From: Micavibrio_A sp964423095
Lineage (GTDB): Bacteria > Pseudomonadota > Alphaproteobacteria > Micavibrionales > Micavibrionaceae
Length of the DNA: 64,000 bases
Assembly: GCA_964423095.1 (NCBI GenBank)
Contig: CAYRDI010000002.1
Location: 1-64,000 of the forward strand
Direction of reading: 5' to 3'
This document shows, piece by piece, positions 35,892 to 44,945 of this stretch. The translations under genes were made by a program, and so were the position numbers. Positions within the stretch are counted from its first letter, which is position 1; each line of letters opens with the position of its first letter. Under the pieces are notes generated by a model that saw nothing but the letters and a program-made list of their open reading frames with translations, did no database searches and had not been told where the DNA came from.

Positions 35892-36260
35892 ATGGCGACG
35901 ATTTTATTGGCCGAAGATGACGCCGCCATGCGCGGATTTATTGCAAAGGCGCTGGAAAAATCCGGCCATACGGTCACATCTTTGGGTGACGGGCTGGAAG
36001 CCTTGCACGCCCTTCAACAGGGCCCGTATGATTTGTTGCTGACCGATATTGTCATGCCCGGCATGGACGGAATCGCCCTATCCACACAAGCGGCCCGTTT
36101 ACATCCCTCCATGAAAATTATGTTCATCACCGGTTTTGCCGCGATGACGACCCAAGACCCGGGATTGCAGTCCGTCCCGCACAAAGTCATTGCCAAGCCA
36201 TTTCATCTGGGAAATCTGACGCAAGAGGTCGAAGAGATTTTAAAATCCGCCCGCGCATAA
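35892..36260 (+). CDS. cpdR: CpdR-like single-domain response regulator
   Basis: A 122-residue stand-alone receiver domain very close to alphaproteobacterial CpdR. It begins MATILLAEDDAAMRG, with phospho-acceptor Asp52 in LLLTDIVMPGMDG, the FITGFAAMT block and Lys102 in IAKPFHL. In Caulobacter, unphosphorylated CpdR acts with ClpXP to degrade cell-cycle factors, and its phosphorylation is controlled by CckA/ChpT, the same relay that controls CtrA. A GAAGGA ribosome binding site and a strong terminator after the stop mark it as a single transcription unit. CtrA-type sites occur in the pilus locus nearby. Confidence 0.9.
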   Translation: MATILLAEDDAAMRGFIAKALEKSGHTVTSLGDGLEALHALQQGPYDLLLTDIVMPGMDGIALSTQAARLHPSMKIMFITGFAAMTTQDPGLQSVPHKVIAKPFHLGNLTQEVEEILKSARA

Positions 36261-36285
36261 AAAAGCCCCCGGATCGGGGGCTTTT
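36261..36285. terminator. Bidirectional Rho-independent terminator between cpdR and the pseudopilin gene
   Basis: A hairpin of about 11 bp, AAAAGCCCCCG / CGGGGGCTTTT with a GAT loop, flanked by A and T runs. It can serve both convergent genes. Confidence 0.88.
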
Positions 36286-36291
36286 AAACCT

Positions 36292-38523
36292 TTATGTACA
36301 GTCACAGTAGCAATTTCCATACAGGTTGTTTGAGCCGTCTTTACAGGTCCCACTTGAAGGTGCCTTATTTCCTTGTTCTGTGATGTTACTGCCGGAACAA
36401 CCTGGCCCTGTCGTTCCCAATCTTGTAAAGAAACTGGTAGAATTTCCGGTTGGACCCTGTTGTGAATTCCAGCGGCAATTGACCGTTGCCGGACAGTTTT
36501 CTGTTGCCGATTTGGTCCATGTACCGTTGTTGCACGTATATTGCGCATCATACCATGGGCTGTTGTTGTTGATCGGCGTCGGAAATACCGTGCCATCGGG
36601 GGATCCGGGGAGGTTTGCCGTTTGGCCGCAATGGGATTTACTTTGCGCCGAACACGGCAAAAGCGTCGGCAAGCAAGATCCCGAAGAACCACTTAACGTC
36701 CAGGTATTGTTGAGTTGGCAGACATAAGTCTGCACCACCGAATTGTTCGGTGCCGCGCCTGTAATCGTTTGCGTCTGGCCGATGGAGGTAGCACCCAAGG
36801 TAAAGCCCGTACCACACACATTAACCGATTGCGAAGGGCATCCCGTCAATGTTGCTGTACAGGAACCTGCCTGCGACCGCAGTACCCAAGTGCCGTTGTT
36901 GCAAAGATAATTCACAATGTATGTTCCATAAGGACCATAAGTTCTAGAGACATGTCCCGCGGGCCTGATTGGCAATGTTATTGTAACATTCTGGTTCGCA
37001 GGGCAAATGGTCATCGGCGTGGCAGGACAATTCGCCCCAGCCGTACAAGGTGTAGTCACCACCGTTGTCTGGCTGTAATTCGCGCCGCAAACCGTTGTCG
37101 TGGTCGACGTTTGAGAACCTGTCAGCCCCAGAGCCGTACACGTCGCCGCACTCGTCGTGGTGACAGTTCCAGCCACACAGTTACACGACCCCGATGGATT
37201 TCGGTATTGTTGCCAGTTTCCGGCGGCATCACATTCCCAGTATTCTTTTCTGCTGTTGAACTGGATAGTCTGTTGTTGTCCGGGCGTGGCCTGATTCAAC
37301 CAAACGGCACCGTTTGCACAAACCGGTTCCAACGTGGCCGGACATATCACTGGGTTCACGACTGGTGGTGGTGGTGTACTACAAAAAGGTACGCCGTTCG
37401 CATCAATCCCAACCATTCTTGCCCCGCCGGAGCAACCCGTTGCCGTAACAGGAGCACAGCTTATATTCCCGTTCACAAAACCAACCATGTATTCACCCGT
37501 TGGGCAGGATTGCACGCCGGCAATATCCATCACATCAAAACAATCCGCGCCATTTTGTTCGCACAATTGCGTCTTCACGGGAGCTGCGGGAACTTTGGTC
37601 GTAATATATGAATTGCTGGCCGCCAAATCCTTGGATACCGCCAGCTTTTCCGTCCCGACCGCGTTGGTGCCGACACCGATCATTTTGTTCTGCGTCGATA
37701 CGGTGAAATAGGTACCGGGGTTTGACGGATCTTCCACAAGACGCCAGATGACGGGAACCTTCAGCGCGTTGAATTTCACAAAATCATCAAAATCAAAATT
37801 ATTCCCGGCAGTTCCCCGTTCGCTAACCCTGTAAATAGCCTGAGGGGTGGTATCGCAGTTCTGCGACTGAAGATTGGTTGTCGAACAAGGAACCCCCACG
37901 ATTCCCTTGTAAGAATAGGCCCCGACCCGGTCTTCGCCGGCGGAGATCAGAACAAAGTGTGCCGCGCCTTCACCATTGATCGTGGTTGTCAGGATATTGT
38001 TGCTGCCATCGATCAGCCGGATGCCACCTTCGTCTTCGTCATACGTCAATGGATCCGTCAATTTTTGTGTCACGGCATAGCTAATCCTGTTCCCGTAGCC
38101 GTCATGCGCATCCCTTTCACGCATTCCCAGCGTAAGGAACGGGATCATCCCCCTTAAAACTTTCGGGGTGTAAAGGTTGTTGCTGCTATCCGTTACCTGC
38201 AGAACACCGTCTTCCGCGCAAATCCCGTTGCTGCAGCTTCCGGCGGCCAGCGCGGACGTAGAGCAATTCGCAGCGGAAATACCGTAGTTCGGATCGCCTT
38301 CCTTTAAGTCGATCGCAGCAGGACATGGATACGCACCGGTGCGGTCACGGTATTTTTCAATTTCATCTTTTACATCCACCATTTTTTCTTCGGTGGTGCT
38401 CTGCGCTCTTTCTTTCAGATAAAGGGAATAAATCGGGATAGCTGCCGCAAAGGCGATTCCGAGCAGGACGACGACAAGTCCCATTTCAACGAGTGTGTAA
38501 CCTTTTTGTTTACAATTTTTCAT
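36292..38523 (-). CDS. Large prepilin-like protein with Cys-rich C-terminal repeats, putative pilus-tip adhesin
   Basis: A 743-residue protein from the ATG at 38523, which overlaps the upstream gene by 4 nt. It carries a class III prepilin signal: KQKGYTLVEMGLVVVLLGIAFAA, with cleavage after Gly and Glu at +5. Pilin-like features follow (DEIEKYRDRTGAYPCPAAI). A long extracellular part holds at least four Cys repeats of the pattern Y-x-C-x-NGTW-x(n)-GSC (WECDAAGNW, YLCNNGTW, YVCQLNNTW, YTCNNGTW), with a period of about 62 residues at the C-terminal end. It resembles minor pilins that carry an adhesin. The neighbouring gene is a paralogue. The ligand is unknown. Confidence 0.82.
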   Translation of the reverse strand: MKNCKQKGYTLVEMGLVVVLLGIAFAAAIPIYSLYLKERAQSTTEEKMVDVKDEIEKYRDRTGAYPCPAAIDLKEGDPNYGISAANCSTSALAAGSCSNGICAEDGVLQVTDSSNNLYTPKVLRGMIPFLTLGMRERDAHDGYGNRISYAVTQKLTDPLTYDEDEGGIRLIDGSNNILTTTINGEGAAHFVLISAGEDRVGAYSYKGIVGVPCSTTNLQSQNCDTTPQAIYRVSERGTAGNNFDFDDFVKFNALKVPVIWRLVEDPSNPGTYFTVSTQNKMIGVGTNAVGTEKLAVSKDLAASNSYITTKVPAAPVKTQLCEQNGADCFDVMDIAGVQSCPTGEYMVGFVNGNISCAPVTATGCSGGARMVGIDANGVPFCSTPPPPVVNPVICPATLEPVCANGAVWLNQATPGQQQTIQFNSRKEYWECDAAGNWQQYRNPSGSCNCVAGTVTTTSAATCTALGLTGSQTSTTTTVCGANYSQTTVVTTPCTAGANCPATPMTICPANQNVTITLPIRPAGHVSRTYGPYGTYIVNYLCNNGTWVLRSQAGSCTATLTGCPSQSVNVCGTGFTLGATSIGQTQTITGAAPNNSVVQTYVCQLNNTWTLSGSSGSCLPTLLPCSAQSKSHCGQTANLPGSPDGTVFPTPINNNSPWYDAQYTCNNGTWTKSATENCPATVNCRWNSQQGPTGNSTSFFTRLGTTGPGCSGSNITEQGNKAPSSGTCKDGSNNLYGNCYCDCT

Positions 38524-39716
38524 GGGACGCACACCACGCTTGGCGGAGTTGTTGTTGTATCAATACTTTGTATATAAGTACCCGGAGCACAAACAACATT
38601 TGTTATATTGGCCAAGGGTACGGTTACGCATTGTTGTTGTCCTGAGGCAAGGCCGACCATGAACTCGTTCGGAGGGCACGTCCAGGCCACGTTTACGGGA
38701 CCACCAATTTTATCGACACTGAAGCAGTTGGTTGTAGGGGGTGTTGTCGATGTATCTTGATAGCAAATTTGTTGTGTATTCAGTGCACCATCAGCCCGCA
38801 CATCACCAACGACATCCAGTTTGTATTGCGGATTGTTGGTACCGATGCCGACATTCCCGGTGTTCTTACTTTCGATACTGTTGCCCCCCGACGGCACATA
38901 ATCCCACAAGTTCGGGTTTACCCAGGCCTGCAGACCCAGAACATCGTCAAAATAATTAGCGCCAGCCGCTTCGGAATATTGTCCAGCAAAAATCATGCCG
39001 TCCATGTTGCAATTTTCAACATCCAGTCCTGCACCCGTACAAGGAGCCTGTAACACGCCGTTGTTGGAATACGTTCCCGTTCCATTGGTTCCCGTCGAAA
39101 AAATAATGCCTTGCAACAGCGGATTCCCCGTGGGGTTTGCGGGGCTGTAAGGATTTGAAACAGGGCTGCCCGCGGACAATTGTTCGATTTGCGGACCGGA
39201 CGTCACAAAAGTGGCGGAGTTGGTCAGACCTTCGCCCACCATGTAATAAAGTTTGTTATGGCGACCATCAAGCGCATATAGGCCCTCCATTTCAAGCGTG
39301 GCAAAAGGAACAGCCCCGATCAGCACGTTTTGCGGCCCCGATCCAAGCCCCTGGGCCTTACAAACCTGATCGGGCGTACACGCACCGACAGCCAGAGCCG
39401 TGGCACCCGTGCAATCCTCAAGACCATAATTCGCATTTGTCGGCGGTAAATTCAAACCAGCCGGACAAGGATACCGTCCGTTTTTACTGTAAAAAACGCC
39501 AAGAGCATTTGCGGTTTCGCTTTGTGCCGTGTTTGTGGCAATCCGTACTTTTTCCTGCGCATAATGTTTGTAAAGCTGTAAAATGGGAACGAGCAGAATC
39601 CCGAAGATGACCATCACAATGGCAAACTCCACCAGCGTAAACCCGCTTGCGTGGTTACGATGCCGCACCTGTTCGGAAGATTTACACATATCGTCCCTTA
39701 TCATATTTTGCCCCAC
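38520..39716 (-). CDS. Prepilin-like protein with tail-fibre-like repeat, putative minor pilin/adhesin
   Basis: A 398-residue protein. A prepilin N-terminus (HASGFTLVEFAIVMVIFGILLVPIL, Glu +5) follows a 24-residue leader. The pilin head begins with NGRYPCPAGL. Near residue 285 is the block TGNVGIGTNNPQYKLDVVGD, a motif common in phage tail fibres and bacterial adhesins. The C-terminus (CPPNEFMVGLASGQQQCV...) aligns with CPTGEYMVGFVNGNISCA of the downstream gene, showing the two are paralogues. A 4-nt overlap couples them. A degenerate TTAA-N7-TTAA site (39740-39754) lies upstream. The start could be one of several close Met codons. Confidence 0.8.
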   Translation of the reverse strand: MGQNMIRDDMCKSSEQVRHRNHASGFTLVEFAIVMVIFGILLVPILQLYKHYAQEKVRIATNTAQSETANALGVFYSKNGRYPCPAGLNLPPTNANYGLEDCTGATALAVGACTPDQVCKAQGLGSGPQNVLIGAVPFATLEMEGLYALDGRHNKLYYMVGEGLTNSATFVTSGPQIEQLSAGSPVSNPYSPANPTGNPLLQGIIFSTGTNGTGTYSNNGVLQAPCTGAGLDVENCNMDGMIFAGQYSEAAGANYFDDVLGLQAWVNPNLWDYVPSGGNSIESKNTGNVGIGTNNPQYKLDVVGDVRADGALNTQQICYQDTSTTPPTTNCFSVDKIGGPVNVAWTCPPNEFMVGLASGQQQCVTVPLANITNVVCAPGTYIQSIDTTTTPPSVVCVP

Positions 39717-39969
39717 TTACCATTTAACCATGACGCCGGTTAAAGATTCCTAAAATTTTATCAAATTTCGTTCTATCTCACAAAAAGGCCACCTTTGCGC
39801 CGTTCGTTTTTTGCGGATTAAGTGCCCGCAAAACAAAGACAATTTTATGAAAATTCAAACAGAAAAGACGTGCCGAAACGGCCCAAAAAAGATATACTAT
39901 TTTTATGGGCGCGTCAGGTCTTTTGGCGGCCCCCAATTTCTTCAACGGTTTTCCCGGATGTTTCACGCA

Positions 39970-40494
39970 ATGAATTATAAAACGCTTATATACGTTTCCG
40001 CCCTAGCATTAACCACAATGACGGCAGGAGCCATGGCCCAGCCGCAACAAGGCGATCTGATGCCGCCGGTATCCGCACAATCTTCGGCCACCCCGACGGA
40101 AAGCCTGTCCGGGGAAACCCATCCCGTGCTCAACCTTTCGCCGGACAAATCCGAACTGGTGCGGCTTGACCGCGATGCCCATTCGGTCATCATCGGCAAT
40201 CCCGACCATGTCAAGGTCGTCCTGGATACGCCGCGTCTGGCCGTGGTGATTCCCAAAGCGGCCGGGGCCACGTATTTCACCGTTCTGGACAAGGACGGCA
40301 ATATTGTTATGCAAAGACACGTCGTCGTCTCCGCCCCCAAACAGGATTATGTGCGAATCCGCCGGAGTTGCGGCACCGTCCCACAAGGAACGGATTGCAA
40401 GCCTACAAGTGTTTATTTTTGCCCCGATATGTGCCATGAAATAGGAAACGCGGACGGGAAGGAGAGCACTTCCTCCACCTCTTCCGCCCAATAA
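39970..40494 (+). CDS. Exported protein with a stand-alone pilus/secretin N domain (CpaC N-terminal-like)
   Basis: A 174-residue exported protein. From the ATG at 39970 it has a signal peptide (MNYKTLIYVSALALTTMTAGAMAQ). Residues about 50-120 match the N-terminal domain of CpaC/RcpA secretins (ELVRLDRDAHSVIIGNPDHVKVVLDTPRLAVVIPKAAGATYFTVLDKDGNIV), here without a secretin. The Cys-rich tail (RRSCGTVPQGTDC...CPDMC) may form disulfides. It precedes tadD on the same strand by 54 nt and faces the pilus genes. A periplasmic accessory of the Tad secretin is likely. Confidence 0.8.
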   Translation: MNYKTLIYVSALALTTMTAGAMAQPQQGDLMPPVSAQSSATPTESLSGETHPVLNLSPDKSELVRLDRDAHSVIIGNPDHVKVVLDTPRLAVVIPKAAGATYFTVLDKDGNIVMQRHVVVSAPKQDYVRIRRSCGTVPQGTDCKPTSVYFCPDMCHEIGNADGKESTSSTSSAQ

Positions 40495-40548
40495 CGATAA
40501 AGCCGGGTTTTAAAACCCCGGCCCATGCACAGCACAAGGGTAATTTTC

Positions 40549-41451
40549 ATGGCTTCTATGTCACGCGGCCTCGTTCTGGCCTCTCTTTCCGTATCCATTC
40601 TGGCCCTGGGTGCCTGCGCCAGTTCCGGCGGCGGCAACACCAACATGTCGAATGTCAGCGAAGCCAAGCGCGTTGACGCCATTCTGGAGCGCGCGGTGCA
40701 GGAAGCAAAAGCATCGGGCAACAAAACGGACACGCTGATCCTTCTTGAAAAAATCTATCAACGCAACCCGGACGATCCTGCCGTTGCCACCAGTTTCGGA
40801 CAAGCCTTGCGCGAAGACGGGCAACTGAACCGCGCACGGCAAGTGCTCGCCCCCTATGCAGATGGCGACAAGGCCTATGCGGATGCCGTAACGGAACTTT
40901 CGATGGTCGAACTTTCATTGGGCCAATATAAATCGGCAGAGCTGACCGCCCGCCGCGCGGTCGAACTGGACCCAAAATCAGGCCGTGCGTTCATGGCATT
41001 GGGCACTGCACTGGATGCGCAAAACTATCACGAACAGGCCGAAGTCGCCTTTCGCCGCGGTATCGACAACTGGAAAGGCGATCCCGCGCCGATCATGAAC
41101 AACCTCGCGCTGAACCTTGCTTCGCAAAACAAGCTGGATCAGGCGATCGACATGCTTAAAAAAGCACAGGAAATTTCACCGGGGCGGATCGAACTGGAGC
41201 GCAATATGCGCATCATCAACACATTGAAAGAATCCGCCGATGATTTCCTGATCAAACAGGCCGCCGAAGAAAAGAAAGCCAAAACCCCGGCCCCTGTGAA
41301 AAAAGTGGAGGCACCGGTACAAGAACCCCAAAAGGTTGAAAAACCCGTTGAGGCAAAGGCAACCGCGGCACCAAAAGCCATCACGCCGGAAAAAGTGGAA
41401 CCGGCCGCGCAAACGCCGGAAAAAAAGAAAAACTTCGGTAAAAGCCAGTAA
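40549..41451 (+). CDS. tadD: TadD-like TPR lipoprotein of the Flp pilus
   Basis: A lipoprotein with several TPR repeats that in Tad systems assists secretin or pilus assembly at the outer membrane. From the Met at 40549 it has a lipobox LALGAC. TPR helices follow (LEKIYQRNPDDPAVATSFGQAL, AELTARRAVELDPKSGRAFMALG, AEVAFRRGIDNWKGDPAPIMNNLA and others). The last about 70 residues are Lys/Pro/Ala/Glu-rich (APVKKVEAPVQEPQ...). It converges on tadC with 15 nt between stops. The earlier ATG at 40525 would weaken the signal sequence. Confidence 0.88.
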   Translation: MASMSRGLVLASLSVSILALGACASSGGGNTNMSNVSEAKRVDAILERAVQEAKASGNKTDTLILLEKIYQRNPDDPAVATSFGQALREDGQLNRARQVLAPYADGDKAYADAVTELSMVELSLGQYKSAELTARRAVELDPKSGRAFMALGTALDAQNYHEQAEVAFRRGIDNWKGDPAPIMNNLALNLASQNKLDQAIDMLKKAQEISPGRIELERNMRIINTLKESADDFLIKQAAEEKKAKTPAPVKKVEAPVQEPQKVEKPVEAKATAAPKAITPEKVEPAAQTPEKKKNFGKSQ

Positions 41452-41466
41452 CCACCGGCCGAACCA

Positions 41467-42408
41467 TCAGAAGGTTTCGGAGATTTTGATTCCGGCGGGG
41501 CCCAGAATCACAATGAACAGGGCTGGCAGGAAAAATACAATCATCGGCACGGTCAGTTTCGGCGGCAAGGAAGCAGCCTTTTGTTCCGCCTTCGCCATCC
41601 GGATGTCGCGTAATTCGTCGGACATGACACGCAAGGCCTGTGATACGGATGTCCCGTATTGTTCGGCCTGAATAAGGGCCGTGGCAAAAGATTTCCCAAA
41701 GCCCCCCACCCGTTTGCCAAAATCAGACAACGCCGTGCGGCGGTCATTCAACATCGCCATTTCGGCACTGAGGATGGCAAGTTCTTCGGCCAGGATCGGT
41801 GAATGTTCCGCCACTTCCAGTGCGACACGATCAACCGTTTGTTCCAGCCCGATCCCGCCTTGCACACAAATCAACATCATGTCGAGCGAATCCGGAAAGG
41901 TCAGGTTGATTTCTTCCAGGCGTTTGATTGCCGTGTTTTTTACAAGGATTCTGGGAAGGAAAAACCCAGTCAATGCCGCCGCGGCAATAATGGCAACCGA
42001 GGCCACGGGCGGAATATCCTTGGTCGATTTCGAAATGACCAAAAACGCAAACAAGACAAGAATGACCGGCAATATGATTTGCGTCAGCATATATTTCAAC
42101 GGTGCCGTCGGCCCGCGGATACCGGCCTGCAACAAAGTCAAACGCACCTTTTCCCCGTATTCCCCGGCCAGCCGCTGGATTTTGAACATCGCGGTCATGG
42201 AATCCTTGGCCGACAGGCTCTTCGGGCCTTTGCGGTTCAATTCTTCCTTCGTTGCTTCAAACAAGGCTTTGCGTTTTTTCTCGATGACATTTTTGAAACG
42301 CTCTTTTTTATCTTCCCTTTGCAAAAAGGGGTAAACAAAAGCCGCAAAGGACGCCGCTGCCGCAACCGCGCTTCCCACCGTAATCAAAAGATTGGTCGTC
42401 AGTTCCAT
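41467..42408 (-). CDS. tadC: TadC inner-membrane platform protein of the Flp pilus
   Basis: A 313-residue T2SF-domain protein that, with TadB, forms the inner-membrane platform for pilus extension. Hydrophobic segments are near residues 5-25 (LLITVGSAVAAAASFAAFVYPFL), 105-125 and 130-155, and at the C-terminus. The T2SF core is seen in LTFPDSLDMMLICVQGGIGLEQTVDRVALEVAE...FGKSFATALIQAEQYGTSVSQALRVMSDELR. Last gene of the cpaB-to-tadC operon. Confidence 0.94.
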   Translation of the reverse strand: MELTTNLLITVGSAVAAAASFAAFVYPFLQREDKKERFKNVIEKKRKALFEATKEELNRKGPKSLSAKDSMTAMFKIQRLAGEYGEKVRLTLLQAGIRGPTAPLKYMLTQIILPVILVLFAFLVISKSTKDIPPVASVAIIAAAALTGFFLPRILVKNTAIKRLEEINLTFPDSLDMMLICVQGGIGLEQTVDRVALEVAEHSPILAEELAILSAEMAMLNDRRTALSDFGKRVGGFGKSFATALIQAEQYGTSVSQALRVMSDELRDIRMAKAEQKAASLPPKLTVPMIVFFLPALFIVILGPAGIKISETF

Positions 42409-42415
42409 GGAAATA

Positions 42416-43399
42416 TCACACCCTGAAGTTAATCATTTGTCGCATGACGAACACGCCACAAGACATCCAGAAAAGCGCACCGCCCAGCATCCATTTCCCA
42501 GTCGGGTGAACGAACAGCAGGCTGATATAATCCGGATTGATCGAATACATGGCCCCCGCCACAAAAACAGGAAGGCAACCGATAATAAGGGCGGAGGATT
42601 TCGCCTCCGACGACAACGCCTGCACTTTACGTTTCAGGCGGAACCGCGCACGGATCACCTTGGCAAGTCCTTCAAGAATTTCAGACAAGGAAGACCCCGT
42701 TTGCGCCTGGATGGTCACGGCGGTGGCAAACATCTGCATTTCAGGAAGTGGCATACGGCGGGCGGATTCCTGCACCGCTTCGGGAAGCGAAACGCCAATC
42801 TTTTGCTGGTCGAAAATACGGCCCATTTCATCACCGATCGGCCCCGTATATTCCCTTGCCACCATCTTGATGGCTTCACTGACCGGCATACCCGCCCGCA
42901 AAAGCCGCGTCATGGCATCGAGCGCGTCCGCCAGTTCGGACAAAAATTTCTTTTGCCGGCGGGCAATCATCTTCTTCAAAATAAATTTCGGAATCCCCAT
43001 AAAGGTGAAGATCGCCGTCATGATGATTACAAAATTACTCTTGCCCCACAGATAGACAAGACCTGTCATGACAAACGAAAACAAGAAGGAATAAAGCCAG
43101 TATTGGTGTGGTGTGATTTTCAAACCCGCCTGATCCAGCCTGCTCGAAAGGCTTTTTTTCTTTTTTTCTTCTTCTTCCTCAGTTTCTGCAGCCCCTTCCT
43201 TCAATTTTCTGGCCAGAGCTTCGCGGCGCATATCCTTTGCGCTTTTTTTTGTTCCGCCATCCGGTGTCGAACCGCGGATTACGGTCATCATGCGGTTTTT
43301 CTTTTTGTTTTTGGACGAAACCAGCAAAAAAGCAATCATGCCGGTCATCACCAGCACGAGCGATAAAGACACAATCATAATGATCATGTTCTTATCCAT
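42416..43399 (-). CDS. tadB: TadB inner-membrane platform protein of the Flp pilus
   Basis: A T2SF-domain platform protein paired with TadC, 327 residues from the ATG at 43399, which has an excellent GGAGGA 6 nt upstream and overlaps the cpaF stop by 8 nt. The longer frame to 43438 would lie inside cpaF. Membrane segments are at the N-terminus (MIIMIVSLSLVLVMTGMIAFLLV), middle and C-terminus, with a Glu/Lys-rich stretch near residue 60-80 and the T2SF core ALDAMTRLLRAGMPVSEAIKMVAREYTGPIG...IQAQTGSSLSEILEGLAKVIR. Confidence 0.93.
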   Translation of the reverse strand: MDKNMIIMIVSLSLVLVMTGMIAFLLVSSKNKKKNRMMTVIRGSTPDGGTKKSAKDMRREALARKLKEGAAETEEEEEKKKKSLSSRLDQAGLKITPHQYWLYSFLFSFVMTGLVYLWGKSNFVIIMTAIFTFMGIPKFILKKMIARRQKKFLSELADALDAMTRLLRAGMPVSEAIKMVAREYTGPIGDEMGRIFDQQKIGVSLPEAVQESARRMPLPEMQMFATAVTIQAQTGSSLSEILEGLAKVIRARFRLKRKVQALSSEAKSSALIIGCLPVFVAGAMYSINPDYISLLFVHPTGKWMLGGALFWMSCGVFVMRQMINFRV

Positions 43400-44930
43400 A
43401 GGCTTCCTCCATCGCGTCCAGAACCAGTTTTTCCACATTGAACTGGCGCGCTTTATCCCAGAATTTCGGACGCATACCCGAAGAGGTCAGTTTGGTTATC
43501 AACTTGCCGCGTTCGTCTTCGCCCAAAAATTCCAGATGGAACAAATCCTGCATTGTCACGACATCGCCTTCCATACCCGTGATCTCGGAAATATGGGTGA
43601 CTTTCCGTGAACCATCGCGCAAACGCTGCACCTGGATAATCACATTGACGGCGGATGCAATCTGTTCGCGCACCGCGGCCTGCGGCAAATTCAAACCGCC
43701 CATGGCGATCATGTTTTCCATACGGGTAATGGCTTCACGCGGGTTGTTGGCGTGAACCGTTCCCATGGAACCGTCATGGCCCGTATTCATTGCCTGTAAC
43801 AGATCGAACGCTTCGGGGCCGCGAACCTCCCCCACGATAATGCGTTCGGGACGCATACGCAGGCAGTTCCGCACCAGATCACGCATCGTGATTTCCCCGA
43901 CGCCTTCAAGGTTGGCCGGGCGTGTTTCAAGGCGCACGACGTGCGGTTGTTGTAATTGCAATTCGCAGGCATCTTCGCAGGTGATAATCCGTTCGCCCGC
44001 TTCGATATAGCGGGTCAGACAGTTCAGCATCGTGGTTTTCCCCGATCCCGTACCGCCGGAAATCAGCACGTTCACGCGGCAGCGGCCGATCGCCATGATC
44101 AGTTTGGCCGCGCTTGGCGTCATCGCCCCGTATTCAAGAAGTTTTTCAAGCGTCAGTTTGTCTTTTTTGAATTTCCGGATGGTCATGCAAGCGCCATCCA
44201 CTGCCAGCGGCGGTATAATCACGTTCACACGCGAACCATCAGGCAAACGCGCATCGCAAATCGGTGAAGATTCATCGACACGGCGACCGATCGCCCCCAC
44301 GATCCGTTGCGCGATCGTCGTCAAATGCTGGTTGTCACGAAACCGGATACGGGATTTTTCAATCTTTCCGCTCACCTCGATATAGGTGGTGTCCGGCCCG
44401 TTGATCATAATATCGGCGATGTCATCGCGTTCGAGCAGTTCTTCGAGCGGGCCAAAGCCCAACATGTCGTTTGTGCATTCGCGGGCAATGCTGGCAAGTT
44501 CCGTCGGCGTCACATCGATATTGCGGAACCTTGCAATTTCTTCGACGGCGGCGTTGACCTCGTTCTTGGCCTCTTCGGCCTTCATGCGTGCCAATGCTTT
44601 CAGATCGATCCCGTCACGAAGATCCAGCCAGATCCGGTTGCGCGCGCGTTGAAGGCGCAGAGAATCCATGCTCTGCGCGGCGGTCGGTTCATCCGTTTCC
44701 TCGACATGAACCTCCAGAACGTCATCATCCATCGTTTTGACGGGCTTTGCCGCTTTGTCTTCACCCGGTGCCGTGGCGGCAGCAGCAGTGGCGACCGGTT
44801 TTTCTGCCGCAGGTTTTGCGGCCGGCGCGGTCACTTCGGTCTTTACCTCTTGTTTTTTTGGCTCTGCCGCGGGTTTGGCGGCGGCAGGCGTTGCCGGAGG
44901 CGTCATGCCATCTTGCTTTTTACCGAACAT
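43392..44930 (-). CDS. cpaF: CpaF/TadA pilus assembly ATPase
   Basis: The hexameric motor ATPase for Flp pilus extension, 512 residues. An Ala/Pro/Lys-rich low-complexity N-terminus (about 1-70) precedes the conserved N-domain. The Walker A is ISGGTGSGKTTMLN, followed by the Asp box (ITCEDACELQL), the Walker B region (RPERIIVGEVRGPEAFDLLQAMNTGHDGSMGTVHANNPREA) and the His box. All catalytic elements are present. The Ala-rich extension is longer than in Caulobacter CpaF. It lies between cpaE and tadB. Confidence 0.96.
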   Translation of the reverse strand: MFGKKQDGMTPPATPAAAKPAAEPKKQEVKTEVTAPAAKPAAEKPVATAAAATAPGEDKAAKPVKTMDDDVLEVHVEETDEPTAAQSMDSLRLQRARNRIWLDLRDGIDLKALARMKAEEAKNEVNAAVEEIARFRNIDVTPTELASIARECTNDMLGFGPLEELLERDDIADIMINGPDTTYIEVSGKIEKSRIRFRDNQHLTTIAQRIVGAIGRRVDESSPICDARLPDGSRVNVIIPPLAVDGACMTIRKFKKDKLTLEKLLEYGAMTPSAAKLIMAIGRCRVNVLISGGTGSGKTTMLNCLTRYIEAGERIITCEDACELQLQQPHVVRLETRPANLEGVGEITMRDLVRNCLRMRPERIIVGEVRGPEAFDLLQAMNTGHDGSMGTVHANNPREAITRMENMIAMGGLNLPQAAVREQIASAVNVIIQVQRLRDGSRKVTHISEITGMEGDVVTMQDLFHLEFLGEDERGKLITKLTSSGMRPKFWDKARQFNVEKLVLDAMEEAYG

Positions 44931-44945
44931 GAACCCTCCTTCCGT

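Noticed and set aside
39809..39833. Hairpin TTTTGCGG / CCGCAAAA upstream of the CpaC-N-domain-like gene
   Set aside because: Short 8-bp stem with a 9-nt loop and no T-run; too weak to call a terminator.
42392..43366. Long plus-strand frame of 324 codons opposite tadB
   Set aside because: Shadow of tadB/tadC; the composition (His/Arg-rich) is the usual antisense artefact.
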